DNA of 64,000 nucleotides. Source: Arsenophonus sp052174135. GTDB lineage: Bacteria; Pseudomonadota; Gammaproteobacteria; Enterobacterales; Enterobacteriaceae. Below are positions 1 through 10,596 of this stretch, piece by piece. The stretch covers positions 1 to 64,000 of the forward strand of contig JBQMRZ010000005.1 of the NCBI GenBank assembly GCA_052174135.1, in the 5' to 3' direction. Every line of letters begins with the position of its first letter. Position 1 is the stretch's first letter. The notes under the pieces are model-generated. The model searched no databases. It was not told where the DNA came from and saw only the letters and a list, made by a program, of their open reading frames with translations. The translations under genes were made by a program, and so were the position numbers.

Positions 1-3000
1 ATGAAAAATTTTTATCAATTATATTGATTTTTCAATTTATAAGTGATAATAATAATTAAATATTTTACTTTACCAGAGAAATTAAAATTTATAAAAACAT
101 ATCTAATGAATGTATTAGTAATGGTATTAAAATGTAAAATAACTTAATTTAGGAGATATATATTGCAATATATATTGTTAATCATAAAAATAATTAAATC
201 ACTTATATGAAAAAATAAGTTCACATGAATATATAATTTATTTTTACTAAAGCTTAAAATACTGCATGATATAATTAAATGAAAAATAAAAAAAAATAAA
301 TGACGTAAAATATTTTGTTATTATATAAAATAGGATCATTGTAAATTTTAAAGATAAAACCTATCTTTCATTCACTATAGTATCAATCAATAACTCTTAA
401 ATATTAAATTATATAAATAAAATTTAAATATTTTTAAATAATAAAATAGATAGATTTAAACAAAAAACTACCATTTAGGTTTGTTTTATCAAAAATTAAT
501 AATAATAGAGTATCTTGGTGAGATGATATAAACATCACTAAATGATTTCAAAAAAAAGAAATAAAATATAATAAGTTATTTAAATTTTAAATATAATACT
601 AAAGACAATTAAATATTTATAAATTCCTGTTTATTTGAATAAAAATAGATGATTTATTAGAATATAATTTTATATTTAAAATATTTTCATATTATTTTAT
701 TATGTATCAATATGTATAACTAAATTTCTTTAAATATAAAACTATTAATGGATACACAATTAATAAAATTAGCATGAAATAATATAAAAAAAATAAACCA
801 CATAATTAAATGTTTAATAAATATGATACATATTGCTATTATTGATATACTTTATGTGAGTTTTAAAAAATTAAAACTAAATATTTTAATTAAATTTTAT
901 ATTTTTTAAATACATTAAGAGATGTTTATAGTCTATTAAAAAATAAATATATCAAATAATCTAAAAAAAATAATAGGTATTTTATACTTTATCGTTATTT
1001 TTTAAATGTAATATAAATTATTGCTAATGATATTATTAGATATGAATGTCATAAAGTTTTTTATAGAAATATTGATATTAATTATTTTATAATTAAAATT
1101 CAGCCTATTACTTAGTTAAGTTGAGTTCTATGTTTTAAGTGTGCCTAAAAAATAGTAAAATAAAAATATGAAAAGTGATGTAACTTTTATGATAGCTATT
1201 ATAAATTACATTTTTTATTTACTTATAAATGAATTCATATTAATTTTAAATAAATAAATATCTTTAGTATTAATCTTTAAATTGAATATTTATATCACGT
1301 GTAATTTAATACATATTTAATAGATAAGTTTATCAAATAAAAATTATTTAAATTCTTAATATTTTTATCTCAGCTTCATAAAATTACATGCTATAAAAAT
1401 GTTAAAATATATGACTTATTAATAATTAAAGACTTATAAGTGGAAATATTTAAAAAAAAGCATTTTTATCTATGGATAACATATAAAAATAGCTTAACAA
1501 TATACTCATTATTTAAGATAATATAAGAATATCTATCAATATTTATATTTATCTATATTATAAAATTTTCTTTTAGAAAATAAGCAAAGATATTTTTTTT
1601 GCTTTTCTAACCATGAAAAATTTGATATTTTAAATTTTAATATTCGACTTTTATGTTTTATTTTTAAGTAAAATATATATTAATATGTTTTAAATACACC
1701 TGTATTCTCTTTTCTTCAAATTAATACTTAATATTGATGCTTACTTTAAATAATATAAAACACAAAGTTTTTTATAAAAAAATATAAATATAGATGATAG
1801 TTTTGAAGTTATTATAAAGCATAAAAATTAACTTTATTTACGTTTAAATACAATTAAATGTAAATACATTATATTTACTAATTAATATTTTATTTTTACT
1901 ATAACAAGCATCATTTTATAAAAATTAAATCTTTTGTGAAACTTGGATCAAAGAAACTTTTAGTATTTCATTACTTTGAAATACTAATTTGATTTTCAGT
2001 AAAAATAAACCATTAAAATTCCTATTATATCAGCAATTAAAATAGTTTTCAATACATATTATTAATGTGTTCTGTAGAAGTATTATAGTTAATCTTTTTG
2101 CTATCTAGAAATATTTTTTTTGCTTTCTTCAGACTTATTATTATAAATTATCATTCTGATAGATCTTATTATTTGCTATAATCATTAGTTATATTAGCAA
2201 AATTATGGGTGATTTGTTAATATCAACAGGAAATACACTTGTTATGGCTATATCGTTAATGCTTTATATACTAATATAAAATTAAAATAAATACCCATAA
2301 TAGATGAAATGAATATTTTTCTAATGAACATTAATATATGCTTTTATTCTCTCTTTAGATACCTTAATAATCAATAAAAAATAACAATTGATTTGATACA
2401 CATATATAATAATTAACATACAATAATCTAAATCTTCTTTCAGAAAAAAGTTATACTTAAAAAAGATTTATAATTCAAATTTATTGATACAATATTGGTT
2501 AGATTTATTGATAATAATATAATTTACATAAATAAAAGTGATTTTTAATACCATTATTATCTATAAATATAAAAAATTATATGGTTATTAACCAATAAAA
2601 TAAATACATGATCTTTTTTATTAATAAATCTGAGTTATAATCACTTATTTTAATTGTAATCTCTTTTGATTAATAAAAATAAAAAAAGAACTATTTATAA
2701 TATTTTATTTTAAATATCGCAGATTATATTCTCTATAAGATATTTATAAATTAGAGTTCTATTAATAAAATTAAGGTGCGTTGAAAAACTTTAAGTTAAA
2801 TATATTACTATCGATACACATACACTTTTTCACTATATCACTATAAAACTGATTCTAATAATTCAATATTTTAGATTACTTTACTATCATGATACACGAA
2901 GCAACGATTTGATTTTATTAGATATAATTATGTATATATCATATTATTCAGGTAAATTAGAATTAATTTTCAACATAAGTTGAAGTATATTTTTAAAATA

Positions 3001-3429
3001 ATAAAAAAATAAATTTAGGTAATAAAATATTTGATAATTTTTTAACAAAATCTTATTAAATAGTTTTAATAATAAATACGAAATAATCGTATATATGGAT
3101 ATAATATTTAGTATTAAATAATAGTGAAATGTATAATTAAAAGCATAATAAATATCAAAATTAATAACTACTAAATAGAAATAATATCTTATGTTATAAA
3201 ATTTATAGGATATGAAAGAATAAGGAAAATTTGAATAAAAAATGAACAATATCTAGGAGATGATGAAAAAAATTTTAAGGATGAAATTAACATTAAATAT
3301 GTTTTTTGATTAATTAGAAAAAAATTACAATAAGATTAGTTAAATTATAGAATAACTAGTCTAACTTGTTGTTTTGATCTTGATTCTTTGCTAAATTTTA
3401 TGATATTCTCTGTCAATTTTTAATTTTAT
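1..3429. other. Gene-free AT-rich region
   Basis: No convincing gene was found in this stretch on either strand. The only longer open frame (2944-3249, minus) is low-complexity Phe/Tyr/Ile/Leu sequence typical of translated AT-rich spacer. Structure seen: a hairpin at 1960-1987 (10-bp stem TTAGTATTTC/GAAATACTAA, 8-nt loop) followed by T-rich sequence; a bulged hairpin at 1573-1610; and a 20-bp palindrome at 156-175 centred on TTGCAA. These may be remnants of old terminators or chance products of AT-rich sequence. Confidence 0.7.
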
Positions 3430-3506
3430 TGGTACGTCCTACAGGATTTGAACCTGTGACCTACGGCTTAGAAGGCCGTTGCTCTATCCATCTGAGCTAA
3501 GGACGC
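3430..3506 (-). tRNA. argU: tRNA-Arg (anticodon UCU), argU-like
   Basis: Read on the minus strand the 77 nt form a complete cloverleaf: acceptor arm GCGTCCT pairing with AGGACGT (one G-T pair), a D-loop with AGCTCAGATGGATAGAGC, an anticodon loop CTTCTAA with anticodon TCT, a T-arm with GGTTCAAATCC, and an encoded CCA end. The UCU anticodon reads AGA/AGG arginine codons, which AT-biased genomes use heavily. E. coli argU also maps near folD, the next gene here, so this looks like an inherited neighbourhood. A sigma70-type promoter lies upstream at 3549-3576, and a perfect palindrome occupies the space between promoter and tRNA. Certain as a tRNA; the symbol rests on anticodon and location. Confidence 0.97.
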
Positions 3507-3548
3507 TTAGAAACATTATTTATCTATCAATATAAATAATGTTTCTAA
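3507..3548. repeat. Perfect 16-bp inverted repeat in the tRNA-Arg leader
   Basis: Arms TTAGAAACATTATTTA (3507-3522) and TAAATAATGTTTCTAA (3533-3548) are exact reverse complements around a 10-nt loop. The repeat abuts the 5' end of the tRNA on one side and the -10 hexamer of its promoter on the other. A transcript starting about 7 nt after the -10 box would still contain about 10 bp of the stem. It has no T-run in either direction, so it is not an obvious terminator. Confidence 0.85.
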
Positions 3549-3576
3549 ATTATATGGTTACTTAATATTTAGTCAA
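3549..3576 (-). promoter_or_regulatory. Sigma70-type promoter of tRNA-Arg
   Basis: On the minus strand TTGACT (3576-3571) is followed by 16 nt and then TATAAT (3554-3549), matching the sigma70 consensus at 11 of 12 positions. Transcription would start near 3542, about 36 nt before the mature tRNA. No GC-rich discriminator typical of stringently controlled tRNA promoters is visible. Assignment is by sequence match and position only. Confidence 0.75.
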
Positions 3577-3693
3577 CGTTGTTTTCATTGAAAATTACCT
3601 ATCAAATCATTTTAGATGATAATAAAACTGATATTATCAATTTATTTTAATAAAATAAAATTATCGTAATATTTATATGGATTAATGAAATAA

Positions 3694-4563
3694 ATGTTAG
3701 CAAAAATTATTGATGGAAAAATGATTTCAAAAATAATTCGACAAGAAATTGCCGAAAAAAATAAATTAAGACTTTTACTAGGAAAGCGAGCTCCAGGACT
3801 TGCAGTAATTTTAATTGGTAAGGATCCTGCTTCACAGATCTATGCAAATAGTAAACGTCGCGCATGTGAAACTATTGGTTTTGTTTTTCGATCATATGAT
3901 TTACCAGAAAACACTACTGAATCTAAAATTTTAGAATTAATTAGTAAACTTAATAAGGATAATACAGTTGATGGAATTCTTGTTCAATTACCTTTACCTA
4001 AAATCATTGATTATATCAAAATATTAGAGTGTATACATCCAGATAAAGATGTTGATGGATTTCATCCTTATAACATAGGGCGCTTATGTCAGCGTGCACC
4101 AAGATTACATCCTTGTACGCCATATGGTATTATTACCTTACTTAAACGTTACCAAATTAATTTACTTGGTTTAAATGCTGTCATTGTTGGTGCTTCAAAT
4201 ATTGTAGGTCGTCCTATGAGTTTAGAATTGCTACTTGCTGGTTATACAACAACCGTTACTCATCGATTTACAAGTAATTTGCATCATTATATAGAGCAAG
4301 CTGATTTACTAATTGTGGCTATTGGTAAACCAAATTTTATTCCAGGAAAATGGATAAAGCCAGGTGCTATTGTTATAGATGTTGGAATTAATCGATTAGA
4401 AAATGGAAAAATTACAGGTGATATTTGTTATCAAGAAGCGCGTCAGCGCGCAAGTTGGATAACTCCTGTACCTGGTGGTATTGGGCCAATGACGGTAGCT
4501 ATATTAATGCAAAATACTTTACAAGCTTGTGAAGCTTATCATGATATTAAGAGTACTAACTAA
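3694..4563 (+). CDS. folD: FolD: methylenetetrahydrofolate dehydrogenase/cyclohydrolase
   Basis: This bifunctional cytosolic enzyme interconverts 5,10-methylene-THF and 10-formyl-THF using NADP. The 289-residue product aligns end to end with E. coli FolD (288). Visible landmarks are Tyr50 and Lys54 of the catalytic YxxxK, the DGILVQLPLP segment near 93-102, the PCTPYG segment near 141, the GASNIVGRP dinucleotide site near 167-175, and the C-terminal PVPGGIGPMT signature. The start ATG matches the family start, with only a weak ribosome site (GGA 11 nt upstream). It is divergent from tRNA-Arg and otherwise isolated, with gene-free DNA downstream. Together with fau (ygfA) at 32.7 kb it suggests formyl/methenyl-folate metabolism is still active. 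No key residue is missing. Confidence 0.97.
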   Translation: MLAKIIDGKMISKIIRQEIAEKNKLRLLLGKRAPGLAVILIGKDPASQIYANSKRRACETIGFVFRSYDLPENTTESKILELISKLNKDNTVDGILVQLPLPKIIDYIKILECIHPDKDVDGFHPYNIGRLCQRAPRLHPCTPYGIITLLKRYQINLLGLNAVIVGASNIVGRPMSLELLLAGYTTTVTHRFTSNLHHYIEQADLLIVAIGKPNFIPGKWIKPGAIVIDVGINRLENGKITGDICYQEARQRASWITPVPGGIGPMTVAILMQNTLQACEAYHDIKSTN

Positions 4564-7150
4564 TAAATTATAAAAATTTTATCTTGATAAATGATGCTAT
4601 ATTAAAATATTTAATTTATTAAATTTTTAATTTTTAATAAAAATAAAGGATTAAATAAATAAAAATTTATTATTTAAAATAATATAAAATTAATGCTTGA
4701 ATTGAAATTCATAAACGCCATGATAAAATCAATAAAAATATAATATTATTTTAATTAATTATTATTTAATCATTTAAAATAGAAATTATTAATTATAAAA
4801 TTTTTTAATAATTTTATTCAAATCATATGTTTTTTAAAAAAAAATATGTTTAATTCTAAATGTTCCAATAAATGTAATTTATTGATGTTTTTGCACGTTT
4901 TTATATTTTATATAAGATGGTTATCTATAGATTCTCTAGTTTAATATTATTAAATTTTTAATATATATTATGTAAATAATATTTAACTAAATGTGCACTT
5001 AAACTATCTCTCTGTTTATTGGTAATTTTGTTAAATAAAAAAAAGATCAAGTAATTTATTTAGTTCTCAGTATTAAAAATATTGTAAATATTAAAAATAA
5101 ACTTTTAGTACTATATAAATTATTTAATATTTTTAATAAAATTTTTAGTTTAAAATTAAATTAACTTATATTAATGATCTAGCTTTTCAGGTATAAGAAA
5201 AACTAAATAGGTATATTTATATTTTAAATTTTTAAGATCGTTAAATCTTAATTTTATACTAAAACTAGATAAAAGATTTAAAAATAAACCTTGAAGAGAA
5301 TTCAAGTTATGAATTATTAAACAGTCAAATCTTTATATAATCAACATATTACTAATTATATAGATTCTTAATCTATAAAACTAAAATAAAAATACTTATA
5401 TTTTTATTTTAATAAAAAAATAAATACTAAAAAATATTATAGATCATTTAATTTTAAATTTATTAAAGATATAGAAGAGTTTAATTTTAAAAAACATTAA
5501 TTATATTATTATATTATTTGTTAATAAAGATAATTAAATTCTCTGCATACTTGAATTAAATTTTACATGAATATAACTATTTATTTTTATAAAACTAAAC
5601 AGATCATATAGAATATCTATGATGATGAGTAAAAAATAAGAAGAAATATTTAATAATATAATAGATAATTTATCCATATTAAAACATATTTATCATTATA
5701 TTTAACGGTAAAAATCTACCTTTCAATTTAAAAAATACCAATAATGTTTATTTCTATAAAAAAACTTAAAAATTTTAATAGTATAAAATAAGTAACCTAA
5801 TAATCAAATAATCATTCATTATCAAAATTAATTTCATTAAAAAATGATTGAAAAAATAAGTTTTAGCAAAAAAAAATATTTTTAATTAATTTTCAATGAA
5901 ATAAAATATGATGAATTTAATTTCATTTGTATTCCTGTAGATAGAACGTCAAATTATTTTTAAATTAACGAAAAATATGAAATATATCATTAAATCTCAG
6001 TTTTTTTTAAAAAAAATCGGAAACATTTTATTAAAATGATTAATAAGAGTTGATAAAAATTTTTTTATTTATCAATTTATTATGTAATGAATTAACAGGA
6101 TTGAGAGTATTTAAAAAATATATAAATTTTTATAAAAATCATTAGATTTTTATAAAAAAAAGAGAAGATTAGGAAATAATCTTATAATTTTTGTAAGTTT
6201 ATTGTTGTTATTAAATGTCATTCATTTTCTATATATATACTTAATAGATGATTTTATCTAAATTTTTATAGCATAATATTATGTATAACTAATATGTATG
6301 AATTCTTTTTATTTAAACGGTAAAAGTTTATCATTGAATTTAAATTAAAATTTTTTATGAAATATTTAATGATATTGATATAATTATATTAATTAATTTT
6401 TAATTTATATAATTATATATGTTTTGTATAAATCTAAAAATAAAGATAGTTTTAAAGAGCATTAAATTATTAATTATAGTAGAATTTTTATCAGAAATAA
6501 AATCATAATTAAATTTATATTTCATTTTTAAAAAATAGAATTAGCTAATTCTTATCTTAATTAACTTGACTGAATAGAATTTCATTTATAAAAATTATAT
6601 ATTTTACTAAAATTAATAATTAATATTTACATATCTGATATTTTATTTATTAATAGTATTAAATTTTAAATATAGTATATTTATTTGTTTTATTTATTTA
6701 AATATACTTAATTTTTAACTTAATAGCTTATTTTATGTTTAATAACGTTTATGTTATTTTTTCTGTTTATATAAAAATTATTATGGATATTTTAATAATA
6801 ATTAATAAATATATTATAAATATATAAACTTATAAATTAAGCTAAATTTTATGATTAATTACTTTAATTGAATATTAAATCTTCCATATCTATCTAATGT
6901 ATAGATATAAAATATTTATTTTATTTTTATATATTATAGATTTTAATATCATGATCAAGATTAAATTTTTTAAAAAGCACTTTTATTTAATTTTTAACGT
7001 TTTTATTAAAAAAAGCATTTATTACATAATATGAATTATAATTACTAGATATCTATCTGATTATTATAAAATTAATTATTAAAAATATAAGATTTTTTTT
7101 ATTTTTTAATTAAACTAATAATATAAGTTGATTATAAATATAATTAATCA

Positions 7151-7194
7151 ATTTTTTGATAGAATTATTAAACATAATAATTCTATCAAAAAAT
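7151..7194. repeat. Perfect 20-bp inverted repeat with 4-nt loop
   Basis: The arm at 7151-7170 (ATTTTTTGATAGAATTATTA) is the exact reverse complement of the arm at 7175-7194; the loop is AACA. The T-run lies on the outer left edge and the A-run on the outer right edge, the reverse of what a bidirectional intrinsic terminator shows, so it is not a classic terminator. No gene is nearby on either side. Confidence 0.8.
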
Positions 7195-7984
7195 ATTATT
7201 TATTAAATTAAAAATTATTTAATTATTCATTTTAAAAATACATAATATTTTATAACTATAAATTAACATTTACTAATAAATTTTTATATAATATTAAAAT
7301 AATGTATTGTAATTATAAATAAATAAATTAATGATAAACTCATTTGAGTATTAGAGGCACTTAATTTTATATATTTTAAATTTATTAAAAATATTCAAAA
7401 TAAAAAAAATAATAAGATTAAAATCTTCCAATAATATTAATTATATTAGTAATATTATTTATGATGAATTTATTTTAGATTATAATAATATCTATTAATT
7501 ATAAAATAAATTTACAAATAAAAACTTAAAAATTTTATATATAAAACGATAAATAATTTTAAAAAAACTCTTAGCATTAGAATTTAATTTTACAAATTAA
7601 TAAATTATTTAAATTTTAAAATTAATATTTTCTACAAAAAATATAATCAATTTTATTTTAAAATATAAATTTATACTATTTATATGAAATGAAAATAAAT
7701 AATATAACTAAATTAGTTAATTCAATTATATTGGTTAATAAATTAAAAATTTCTAATGACTAAAACATAAATTTAATTAATTAATAAATAATAATTAATT
7801 ATAGGGTTTATTACAGTAAAAAAAAGATTTTTATAAGTTTAAATTTTAAAATAAGAGCTAATAAAAAAATATTTTTTAGATACTATAAATTAATTTGAAA
7901 ATACATTTTAAATGAAATCTTTTATATTGAAATTATTTAAATTTAATATTTAGAATTATAATAGAAAATAACTTATTAACCAAC

Positions 7985-8023
7985 TACCTAGAGAAATTAA
8001 TTTATGATTAGTTTCTCTAGGTA
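7985..8023. repeat. 12-bp inverted repeat with G/C content
   Basis: The arms TACCTAGAGAAA (7985-7996) and TTTCTCTAGGTA (8012-8023) pair perfectly around a 15-nt loop. The stem contains several G-C pairs, unusual for the surrounding AT-rich DNA, which suggests a selected or recently functional structure. Possibly a relic terminator of a lost gene; no strong T-run follows on either strand. Confidence 0.6.
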
Positions 8024-8532
8024 TAGAGTTATTATCTATTTACTTAGAAAATTAATAAAAATCAAGTCATGAAGTAATACACATAACGTATGATCAAAAA
8101 AAATATAGAGTTATATTAATAATTATACTCCTCCAGTAAAGATAAATCCACTTTTCTAGCCAATATTATATGCTAAAATTCGCAATTATCCGTTATAAAC
8201 TTTACATGGAAAACAAAATTTTTCAAATTAAGCGCTTCAATTCATTATGCAGTATTATCTATCGACATAAATTTAGTACCACCAATATATATTTCATTAG
8301 TAATAAAATTTTTTTTACTTGCATGTTTGGCACTATAAAATACAAATACTCAAAACAATAGAGTGAAATATTATTCAAATTTTAATTATTAATTACATAA
8401 AAATTTTTGAATAATATTAAAATGAACACAATAAAATATTTATTAATGATTCCTATTAAAGATACTAGTACAACTATAAAAATATTTTTAATGGGCATAT
8501 AAAAACTAAATTTAAGATAGAGATATAATAGT

Positions 8533-9648
8533 ATGGAGATCGCTTTTTGTTTATACAAATATTTTCCATTTGGTGGATTACAAAGAGACTTTATACGAAT
8601 TCTTAATATTTGTCAAAAAAGGGGGCATAAAATACGTGTTTACACAATGATGTGGGATGGAGAAATTCCAAGTAATATTAATATTAACATAATTCAAGTT
8701 AAATCACATACAAATCACGGTCGTAACGAAGCGTTTTATCATCAAGTAAAAATGCATTTAACACAACATCCTATAGATATTGTTATTGGTTTTAATAAAA
8801 TGCCTGGATTAGATATTTATTATGCTGCTGATATTTGTTATGCAGAAAAAGTTGAAAAAGAAAAAGGTTTTTTTTATAAACTTACAAAACGATATAAACA
8901 TTATATAGCTTATGAAAAAGCTGTTTTTAATAAAAAGAATCAGATTAAATTGTTTATGCTTACTCAACATCAAATTAATGATTTTAAAAAACATTATAAA
9001 ACACCAGATGAACGTTTTTATTTATTGCCACCCTGGATTGACTATAGTAAAAAGTATGACCAGCAAATTATTGCCGCAAAATCAATTTATCGTAAAAAAA
9101 ACTCTATATTAAAAGATCAATTTCTTTTATTACAAGTCGGTTCAGATTTTAAACGTAAAGGTATAGATAGAACACTTAAATCAATTGCTACTTTACCTTA
9201 TATGATAAGAAATAAGATTATATTAATGGTGGTAGGGCAGTATAATTCTATCCGCTATCAATCTCTATCAAAAAAATTAGGTATACACAAACAAATTTTA
9301 TTTTTTCAGGGGCGAAATGATATAACTGAATTGATGATTGCCGCTGATATACTAATTCATCCAGCTTATCAAGAAGCTGCTGGTATAGTATTAATTGAAG
9401 CAATTGTAGCTGGTTTACCTATTATTACGACAGAAATTTGCGGATATTCATCTTATGTTAAACAAGCAAATTGTGGAATAGTAATAGATGAACCTTACAA
9501 GCAAGAAAATCTTAATACTGCTTTAATAACAAGTATAACTAATGAATCCCTATTAAATAAATGGGCTAAATCTGCACGGCACTTTGCTGATACACAAGAC
9601 TTATATAGTTTACCTGAAAAAGCTATAGATATTATTTTGAGACGTTAA
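8533..9648 (+). CDS. waaG: WaaG: LPS core glucosyltransferase I
   Basis: This GT4-family GT-B glycosyltransferase adds the first glucose to heptose II of the LPS inner core at the cytoplasmic face of the inner membrane. The 371 residues match E. coli WaaG (374) from the N-terminal FCLYKYFPFGGLQRDF acceptor-domain motif onward. The C-terminal nucleotide-sugar domain carries VGSDFKRKGIDR and the EX7E motif within EAAGIVLIEA, followed by GLPIITT. The stop is followed by one base and then the waaP start, so the two are translationally coupled, as in the enteric waaQGP operon; waaQ is absent. A run of 8 T lies within the coding sequence near 8868. Residues look intact, so a functional enzyme is likely. 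Confidence 0.95.
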   Translation: MEIAFCLYKYFPFGGLQRDFIRILNICQKRGHKIRVYTMMWDGEIPSNININIIQVKSHTNHGRNEAFYHQVKMHLTQHPIDIVIGFNKMPGLDIYYAADICYAEKVEKEKGFFYKLTKRYKHYIAYEKAVFNKKNQIKLFMLTQHQINDFKKHYKTPDERFYLLPPWIDYSKKYDQQIIAAKSIYRKKNSILKDQFLLLQVGSDFKRKGIDRTLKSIATLPYMIRNKIILMVVGQYNSIRYQSLSKKLGIHKQILFFQGRNDITELMIAADILIHPAYQEAAGIVLIEAIVAGLPIITTEICGYSSYVKQANCGIVIDEPYKQENLNTALITSITNESLLNKWAKSARHFADTQDLYSLPEKAIDIILRR

Positions 9649-9649
9649 A

Positions 9650-10447
9650 ATGCTTGAACTTAAACAACCATTTAAAAGTTTATGGAAAAATAAAGATCCT
9701 TTTATCGAAATAGAAAAATTAGATGGTAAAATTTTTCGTCAATTGGAAAGACGTAAAATATTATGTTTTACTCTTAATAAAAAAAGCTATTTCCTTAAAA
9801 TTCACTATGGTACCACATTAAAAGAAATATTAAAAAATTTATTTTTTTTAAAATTACCTATATTAGGTGCAAATAGAGAATGGAAAGCAATTCATCGTTT
9901 AATTGATGAAGGTATTGATACTGTAAATGCTAAAGCATTCGGACAAAATGGAATTAATTTTTTAAGTCGTAAGTCATTTATTATCACTGAAGCGCTTATT
10001 TCAACTATTAGCTTAGAAACATACTGTGCAAATTGGAAAAATTCTGTTCCTAAATTTAGCACTAAAAAATTATTAATTCGTCGAATAGCTGAAATGATGC
10101 GTAAAATGCATGCATGCAGTATCAATCATCGTGATTGTTATATTTGTCATTTTTTATTACATTTACCTTTCGATGGTGATGAAAAAAAATTAAAAATTTC
10201 AATTATTGATTTACATCGAGCTCATATTCGATGGCGCGCTCCAAAACGATGGAAAAATAAAGATTTAATTGGATTATATTTCTCTTCACTTAATATTGGT
10301 TTAACTCAACGAGATATTTTTCGTTTTATGCAGATTTATTTTTCTGATAAGTTGATAAATATTCTTAATAATGAAAAAAAATTGATATTAAATGGTAATA
10401 TTAAAGCAAAAAAAATAAAAGAAAGAACTATTAGGAGAAATTTATAG
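9650..10447 (+). CDS. waaP: WaaP: LPS core heptose I kinase
   Basis: WaaP is a cytosolic kinase that phosphorylates heptose I of the LPS inner core; in enterics the phosphate stabilises the outer membrane through divalent-cation bridges. The product is 265 residues, the same as E. coli WaaP. It contains the kinase-like catalytic loop NHRDCYICHFLLH with Asp162 at the E. coli catalytic position, then the metal-binding IIDLHRA segment near residue 184. It starts 1 nt after waaG, in the same transcription unit. The acceptor heptoses would be added by WaaC and WaaF encoded at 16.3-18.3 kb. The composition is rich in Lys and Ile, as expected under AT bias. No lesion seen. Confidence 0.95.
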   Translation: MLELKQPFKSLWKNKDPFIEIEKLDGKIFRQLERRKILCFTLNKKSYFLKIHYGTTLKEILKNLFFLKLPILGANREWKAIHRLIDEGIDTVNAKAFGQNGINFLSRKSFIITEALISTISLETYCANWKNSVPKFSTKKLLIRRIAEMMRKMHACSINHRDCYICHFLLHLPFDGDEKKLKISIIDLHRAHIRWRAPKRWKNKDLIGLYFSSLNIGLTQRDIFRFMQIYFSDKLINILNNEKKLILNGNIKAKKIKERTIRRNL

Positions 10448-10454
10448 TTCTAAC

Positions 10455-10478
10455 TACTTTTTTTTTTAAAAAAAAGTA
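10455..10478 (+). terminator. Possible weak terminator after waaP
   Basis: Seven bases after the waaP stop, TAC followed by ten T and then eight A and GTA can fold into an 11-bp stem with a 2-nt loop. The stem has only one G-C pair and no T-run follows it, so it is a poor match to an intrinsic terminator. Position is the main argument. Confidence 0.3.
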
Positions 10479-10563
10479 TAATAATTATATATTAACAAAT
10501 ACAAAGGTATTTTAAAAAAACATAATAAAAATATAGATTTTTATATATGTTAATTGTTAATAT

Positions 10564-10596
10564 ATATTTTATATTTTATATTTTATGTTTTATATT
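10564..10596. repeat. 7-bp tandem repeat (ATATTTT)
   Basis: Three exact ATATTTT copies are followed by ATGTTTT and a partial ATATT. This is a short slippage-type minisatellite in gene-free DNA with no evident function. Confidence 0.75.

Larger units (their letters stand above)
4564..8532. other. Gene-free AT-rich region with two strong palindromes
   Basis: Nearly 4 kb with no supportable gene. A 63-codon frame at 8170-8361 has slightly richer sequence than its surroundings, but its translation resembles no family I know and I do not call it. Two perfect inverted repeats stand out (7151-7194 and 7985-8023), listed separately. In E. coli-type genomes waaQ precedes waaG; no trace of waaQ is visible here. 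Confidence 0.7.

Noticed and set aside
2944..3249. 101-codon open frame on the minus strand
   Set aside because: Composition is almost only Phe, Tyr, Ile, Leu, Asn; no ribosome site or family resemblance. Typical chance frame in AT-rich DNA.
8170..8361. 63-codon open frame upstream of waaG, possible waaQ remnant
   Set aside because: The translation has no resemblance to WaaQ or another family, and no ribosome site. The DNA is slightly less AT-rich, so a very old relic is possible but not supportable.
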